A DNA stretch of 24,821 nucleotides, taken from Opitutaceae bacterium UBA2377 (lineage in GTDB: Bacteria > Verrucomicrobiota > Verrucomicrobiia > Opitutales > Opitutaceae). Each line of letters starts with the position of its first letter. Position 1 is the stretch's first letter. The DNA lies in the NCBI GenBank assembly GCA_002344205.1, contig DDSZ01000034.1:1-24821 (forward strand), read 5' to 3'. Position numbers and translations under genes: made by a program. Shown piece by piece: positions 22,413-24,821 of the stretch. The notes below the pieces were generated by a model. The model made no database searches, was not told the DNA's origin, and was given only the letters and a program-made list of their open reading frames with translations.

Positions 22413-23378
22413 TCAGATGAACTTTTTGCGTTTGCACCACCGCCACATCAGGACGGTCAGCACGGCAGTGGCCGCAATGCAGCCGTAATACCCGTAGGGG
22501 GAATCCAGCTCGGGCATGTGCTCGAAGTTCATCCCATACCAGGTGCCGATGACGACGGCCGGCAGGGTGATGGCGGTGAGGGCGGTGAGCACCTTGATGC
22601 CCTCGTTGGCTTCGAACGAGGATTTGTTCAGGTAGAGGTCGAAGGAGATGAGCAGTTGGTCGGCGAAGCCCGCGGCGGTTTCCTCGATGCGGATCAGGTT
22701 GTCGCGCACGTCGCGGAAATAGGGCAGCGAGGTGGGGCGGATGATCTTGGATTCGCCGTGCGCGAGGCGGTTGATGACGTCGCGCTGCGGGCGCACGATC
22801 TGCCGGAGGTGGGAAATCTCGGACTTCAGTTGGAGCAGCGCGGGGGTGAGGTCGCCGGCGGACTTGGCGAGGACGGTCTCCTCGATCTCCTCGATCTCGC
22901 CGCGGAGCTCGTCCACGACGGGTTTGTAGTTGTCGGTCAGCAGGTCGAGGATGAGGTGGGCGAGACGGTCGGCGCTGCGGATGCCGCCGATGTTCTTGGC
23001 GCAGCGTTCGCGCACGGCCTGGATGGAACGGAGGGGCTGGCGGTGGAAGGTGACGACGTATTCCTTGCCGAGGAAGACGCTAAGCTCGGTCGTGTTGAAC
23101 TTTTCCGTGCGGCTGTAGTCCACCCCGTGGCTGACGAGGAAGAGGTAGTCCTCGTAGTCCTCCACCTTGGGCAGCGAGTTGGGCGCGATGCAGTCCTCGA
23201 TGGCAAGCGGGTGGAACTGGAAGACGTTTTCGAGGATGGACTTGATTTCATCCTCGGTGGGGTTCTCCAGATTGACCCAGAGCAGCAGGCCCTTGTCGGC
23301 ACGGACGAGGCGCAGCGCCTCGAGCTCGAGGTCCTGCCCGACCAGCCGGCCGTCACTGAAGATGAAGGAATGAATCAT
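22413..23378 (-). CDS. CorA-family magnesium/divalent-cation transporter (first of tandem pair)
   Basis: A 321-residue CorA-type channel, collinear with the following gene: HPLAIEDCI (56-64), the conserved FLGKEYVVTFHRQPL block (102-116), the SH-LRQIVRPQRD helix (189-200) and the C-terminal GTWYGMNF motif (278-285) between two membrane helices, then a basic KRKKF tail. It differs from its twin in the extracellular loop after GMNF (EHMPELDSPYG versus SNMRETASPFG), the part facing hydrated ions, so the two may differ in ion preference. It lies 52 bases after the ptsN-like gene on the same strand. No Mg2+-sensing riboswitch is recognisable; the upstream space is too short. Confidence 0.94.
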   Translation of the reverse strand: MIHSFIFSDGRLVGQDLELEALRLVRADKGLLLWVNLENPTEDEIKSILENVFQFHPLAIEDCIAPNSLPKVEDYEDYLFLVSHGVDYSRTEKFNTTELSVFLGKEYVVTFHRQPLRSIQAVRERCAKNIGGIRSADRLAHLILDLLTDNYKPVVDELRGEIEEIEETVLAKSAGDLTPALLQLKSEISHLRQIVRPQRDVINRLAHGESKIIRPTSLPYFRDVRDNLIRIEETAAGFADQLLISFDLYLNKSSFEANEGIKVLTALTAITLPAVVIGTWYGMNFEHMPELDSPYGYYGCIAATAVLTVLMWRWCKRKKFI

Positions 23379-23430
23379 GCCGCGGAATCAGATAAGGAGT
23401 CGCGGCGGCTTTGCCAAGACCGGTTCGGCG

Positions 23431-23907
23431 TCAGACCGGGCCGAGCAGCCGGGCCTCGGCGGTGGTGAGCACGTGCACGAAATCCGCGGGCGTGGCGGCG
23501 GTCATGAGGGCGGTGCGGTTGGCCTCTTCCTTCAGGATCTTGCAGAGCGAGCTGACGACCATGAGGTAATCGGTGGGATTGGACTTGGGCGTGCCGAGGA
23601 TGAACATCAGCCGCACGGTCTGGTTGCAGTTCTCGAAGTGGATGCCGGGGGTGCTGCGGCCGACGGCGAGCACGATGCTTTTGACGTGCTCGGTGCGCGC
23701 GTGGGGGAGGGCGATCTCGTTGCCGAGGTAAGTGGTGTCGAGCCGCTCGCGGGCGAGCAGCTCCTGATAGAAGCCGTCGAAGTTGGCGACCTCCGGGTGG
23801 GCGGCGAGCTGGCGGGCCACCTCATTCAGGGCGACGGTCCGCCGGGTGCCCTGCACCTGAAGGTTGATGCTGGCGGGATTGAGGAGTTGGGAGAGTCGGA
23901 CGGCCAT
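23431..23907 (-). CDS. PTS EIIA-type regulatory protein (PtsN-like, fructose/mannitol family)
   Basis: A 158-residue EIIA domain of the fructose/mannitol/nitrogen-PTS class. The phosphorylatable histidine is His69 in IALPHARTEH, the family active-site pattern. FILGTPKSNPTDYL and the helical C-terminus complete the domain. There is no EIIB or EIIC nearby, so a regulatory role like PtsN of the nitrogen PTS, which controls potassium transport in other bacteria, is more likely than sugar import. The ATG at 23907 is used; an in-frame extension to 24012 is Arg/Pro-rich and reaches into the divergent promoter region. It leads a minus-strand unit with two corA genes, suggesting a link to cation homeostasis (inference). 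Confidence 0.9.
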   Translation of the reverse strand: MAVRLSQLLNPASINLQVQGTRRTVALNEVARQLAAHPEVANFDGFYQELLARERLDTTYLGNEIALPHARTEHVKSIVLAVGRSTPGIHFENCNQTVRLMFILGTPKSNPTDYLMVVSSLCKILKEEANRTALMTAATPADFVHVLTTAEARLLGPV

Positions 23908-24017
23908 GCGGGAGAGGCAAAAGACCTTCCGCGCCGTGAGTTGGCAAGGCCGGAGTGCGGCGCGCGGCGGAGGATTTGGCGTTGCGGGCGAGGCCGGCCC
24001 GCGCTCAAACAAGAGCC

Positions 24018-24593
24018 ATGAAAAATTTTATGTTCGGGCTGGGGCTCCTGACGCTGGCGTCCAGCGTGATCGCCCAGGAATTCACCGCGACGCTTACGCC
24101 GGAAGAGCGGCGCGAGGCGGGCTTGGAAAAACTCAGCCCGGCGGAGCTGGCGCGGCTGCAGGCGCTCGTTGAACGTTACAAGGCCGGGGAAGTGGCGTTC
24201 GTGAAACAGGCGGCCGAGCAGAAAGTGGCGGCGGCGGAGGTGCGCGCACAGGCGGCCGAGACGAAAGCTGCCGAGGCGGTGGCGGCCGAGGGCAAGGGAC
24301 CGGGCTGGTTCAAAGCCCTGCTGACCCTGCAGTCGGCCGGGAAAAAATCCGCGGACGATGGAGATGACGAACTGCAGGTGCGCATGGCGGGCACGCTCCG
24401 CTCCTTCGAAGGCCGGCGCAGCTTCACGCTGGAGGACGGCCAGGTGTGGACGATGATCGAGAGCGGGTCCTATGCCGGACCCGCCTTGCAGAATCCCGCC
24501 GTCACGATCCGCCCCGGCGCGCTCGGCATCTTCTGGTTGAAAGTGCCGGAAGCGCGGCTGCGGGTGAAGGTCAAGCCGGTGAAGATCCAGTGA
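24018..24593 (+). CDS. Small exported protein of unknown function
   Basis: I do not recognise a named family. The 191-residue protein has a clear signal peptide, MKNFMFGLGLLTLASSVIA, with likely cleavage before QEF at residue 20. The region to about residue 95 is Ala/Glu/Lys-rich and helical, possibly coiled coil (LSPAELARLQALVERYKAGE and an Ala-rich run of K/E heptads). A linker (about 97-117) leads to a compact beta-rich end (about 120-190) with LEDGQVWTMIESGSYAGPAL, resembling small periplasmic barrels. The ATG at 24018 is directly before the signal peptide. It diverges from ptsN with 110 bases between them and converges with gyrA, 6 bases apart. A role in the periplasm or envelope is all that can be said. 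Confidence 0.8.
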   Translation: MKNFMFGLGLLTLASSVIAQEFTATLTPEERREAGLEKLSPAELARLQALVERYKAGEVAFVKQAAEQKVAAAEVRAQAAETKAAEAVAAEGKGPGWFKALLTLQSAGKKSADDGDDELQVRMAGTLRSFEGRRSFTLEDGQVWTMIESGSYAGPALQNPAVTIRPGALGIFWLKVPEARLRVKVKPVKIQ

Positions 24594-24599
24594 CCGGCA

Positions 24600-24821
24600 T
24601 CACGCCGTGCTGTCGTCCTCCGGCGCGGCGTTGGCTTCCTGTTCCTCGCGGGTCTCCACGATGCGGGCGATGCTGAGGAGCTTGTCGCCCTCGGCGAGGG
24701 TGAGGAGTTTGACGCCCTTGGCGCCGCGGTTGGTCTCGCGGATGGTGTTGACCGGGCAGCGCACGCTCTGGCCCTTGGCGGTGAGGAGCATGATCTCGTC
24801 GTCGTCGCGCACGCTGAGCGC
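24600..24821 (-). CDS. gyrA: DNA gyrase subunit A, C-terminal end (runs off the right edge)
   Basis: The last 73 codons of a type II topoisomerase A subunit. The text DEIMLLTAKGQSVRCPVNTIRETNRGAKGVKLLTLAEGDKLLSIARI is a final blade of the GyrA beta-pinwheel, which wraps DNA and gives gyrase its negative-supercoiling activity. An acidic tail (REEQEANAAPEDDSTA) follows, also common for GyrA. The gene continues upstream beyond 24821. ParC has a similar but shorter end region; the pinwheel blade and acidic tail favour GyrA. Its stop is 6 bases from that of the convergent exported-protein gene, leaving no separate terminator. Confidence 0.9.
   Translation of the reverse strand, partial: ALSVRDDDEIMLLTAKGQSVRCPVNTIRETNRGAKGVKLLTLAEGDKLLSIARIVETREEQEANAAPEDDSTA

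Noticed and set aside
22406..23430. Mg2+ riboswitch (M-box or mgtA-like) before the corA genes
   Set aside because: The gaps are 7 and 52 bases, too short for an M-box, and no conserved elements are visible.
9369..24593. PEP-CTERM sorting tail on the exported peptidase or on the small exported protein
   Set aside because: The M28 protein ends WLVDREGL and the small protein ends KVKPVKIQ; neither has a motif, hydrophobic helix and basic tail.
1..24821. CRISPR arrays, insertion sequences, prophage, tRNA or rRNA genes
   Set aside because: No regular direct repeats, transposase or integrase motifs, terminal repeats, or RNA gene cores were seen on reading both strands by eye; small structured RNAs could be missed.

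Overview
The window is GC-rich (well above 60% by eye) with densely packed bacterial genes. The gene set includes accB-accC, RNase Y, an exosortase fused to an EpsI domain, unimodular QueF, a HisN-type phosphatase, tandem CorA proteins with a PtsN-like EIIA protein, and gyrA. Together with the composition this suggests a member of Verrucomicrobiota, most likely Opitutaceae-like. That assignment is inference from gene content and protein style, not from a marker comparison.

Layout. (1) Positions 1-814, minus strand: the start of accC and a complete accB (fatty acid synthesis), read from a long AT-rich leader (815-1141) that stands out from the rest of the window. (2) Positions 1142-11006: an exopolysaccharide/O-antigen-type locus with a Wzy/WaaL-like polymerase, three family 2 glycosyltransferases, a Wzx-like flippase, a GT4, a GT9 and an exosortase/EpsI fusion. 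The strand alternates repeatedly, so there are several transcription units rather than one operon. (3) Positions 11055-13935: RNase Y, then QueF, convergent with a HisN/IMPase-family phosphatase. (4) Positions 14037-16502: two tandem short-chain dehydrogenases that are clear paralogues, then a small DnaQ-like exonuclease. (5) Positions 16499-19912, minus strand: an M28 peptidase, an MFS transporter and a WecG/TagA/CpsF glycosyltransferase in an apparent operon. (6) Positions 19968-21318: a GNAT acetyltransferase and a DUF2071 protein. (7) Positions 21434-23907, minus strand: ptsN-like EIIA followed by two CorA paralogues. (8) Positions 24018-24821: a small secreted protein convergent with the 3' end of gyrA.

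The surface glycan genes probably cooperate: the GTs build a lipid-linked repeat unit, Wzx flips it, the Wzy/WaaL-like protein polymerises or ligates it, and the exosortase sorts PEP-CTERM-type proteins through the same envelope. The GT26 gene at 16499 may contribute to the same polymer from a distance.

I see no phage, IS element, CRISPR array, tRNA or rRNA. I found no clear new defence or mobile system. The most unusual features are non-coding: helically phased A/T tracts upstream of accB; a perfect hairpin spanning the rny stop codon; a hairpin covering the ribosome-binding site between two glycosyltransferase genes; a repeat-bearing queF leader; and shared flanking sequence around the duplicated dehydrogenases.
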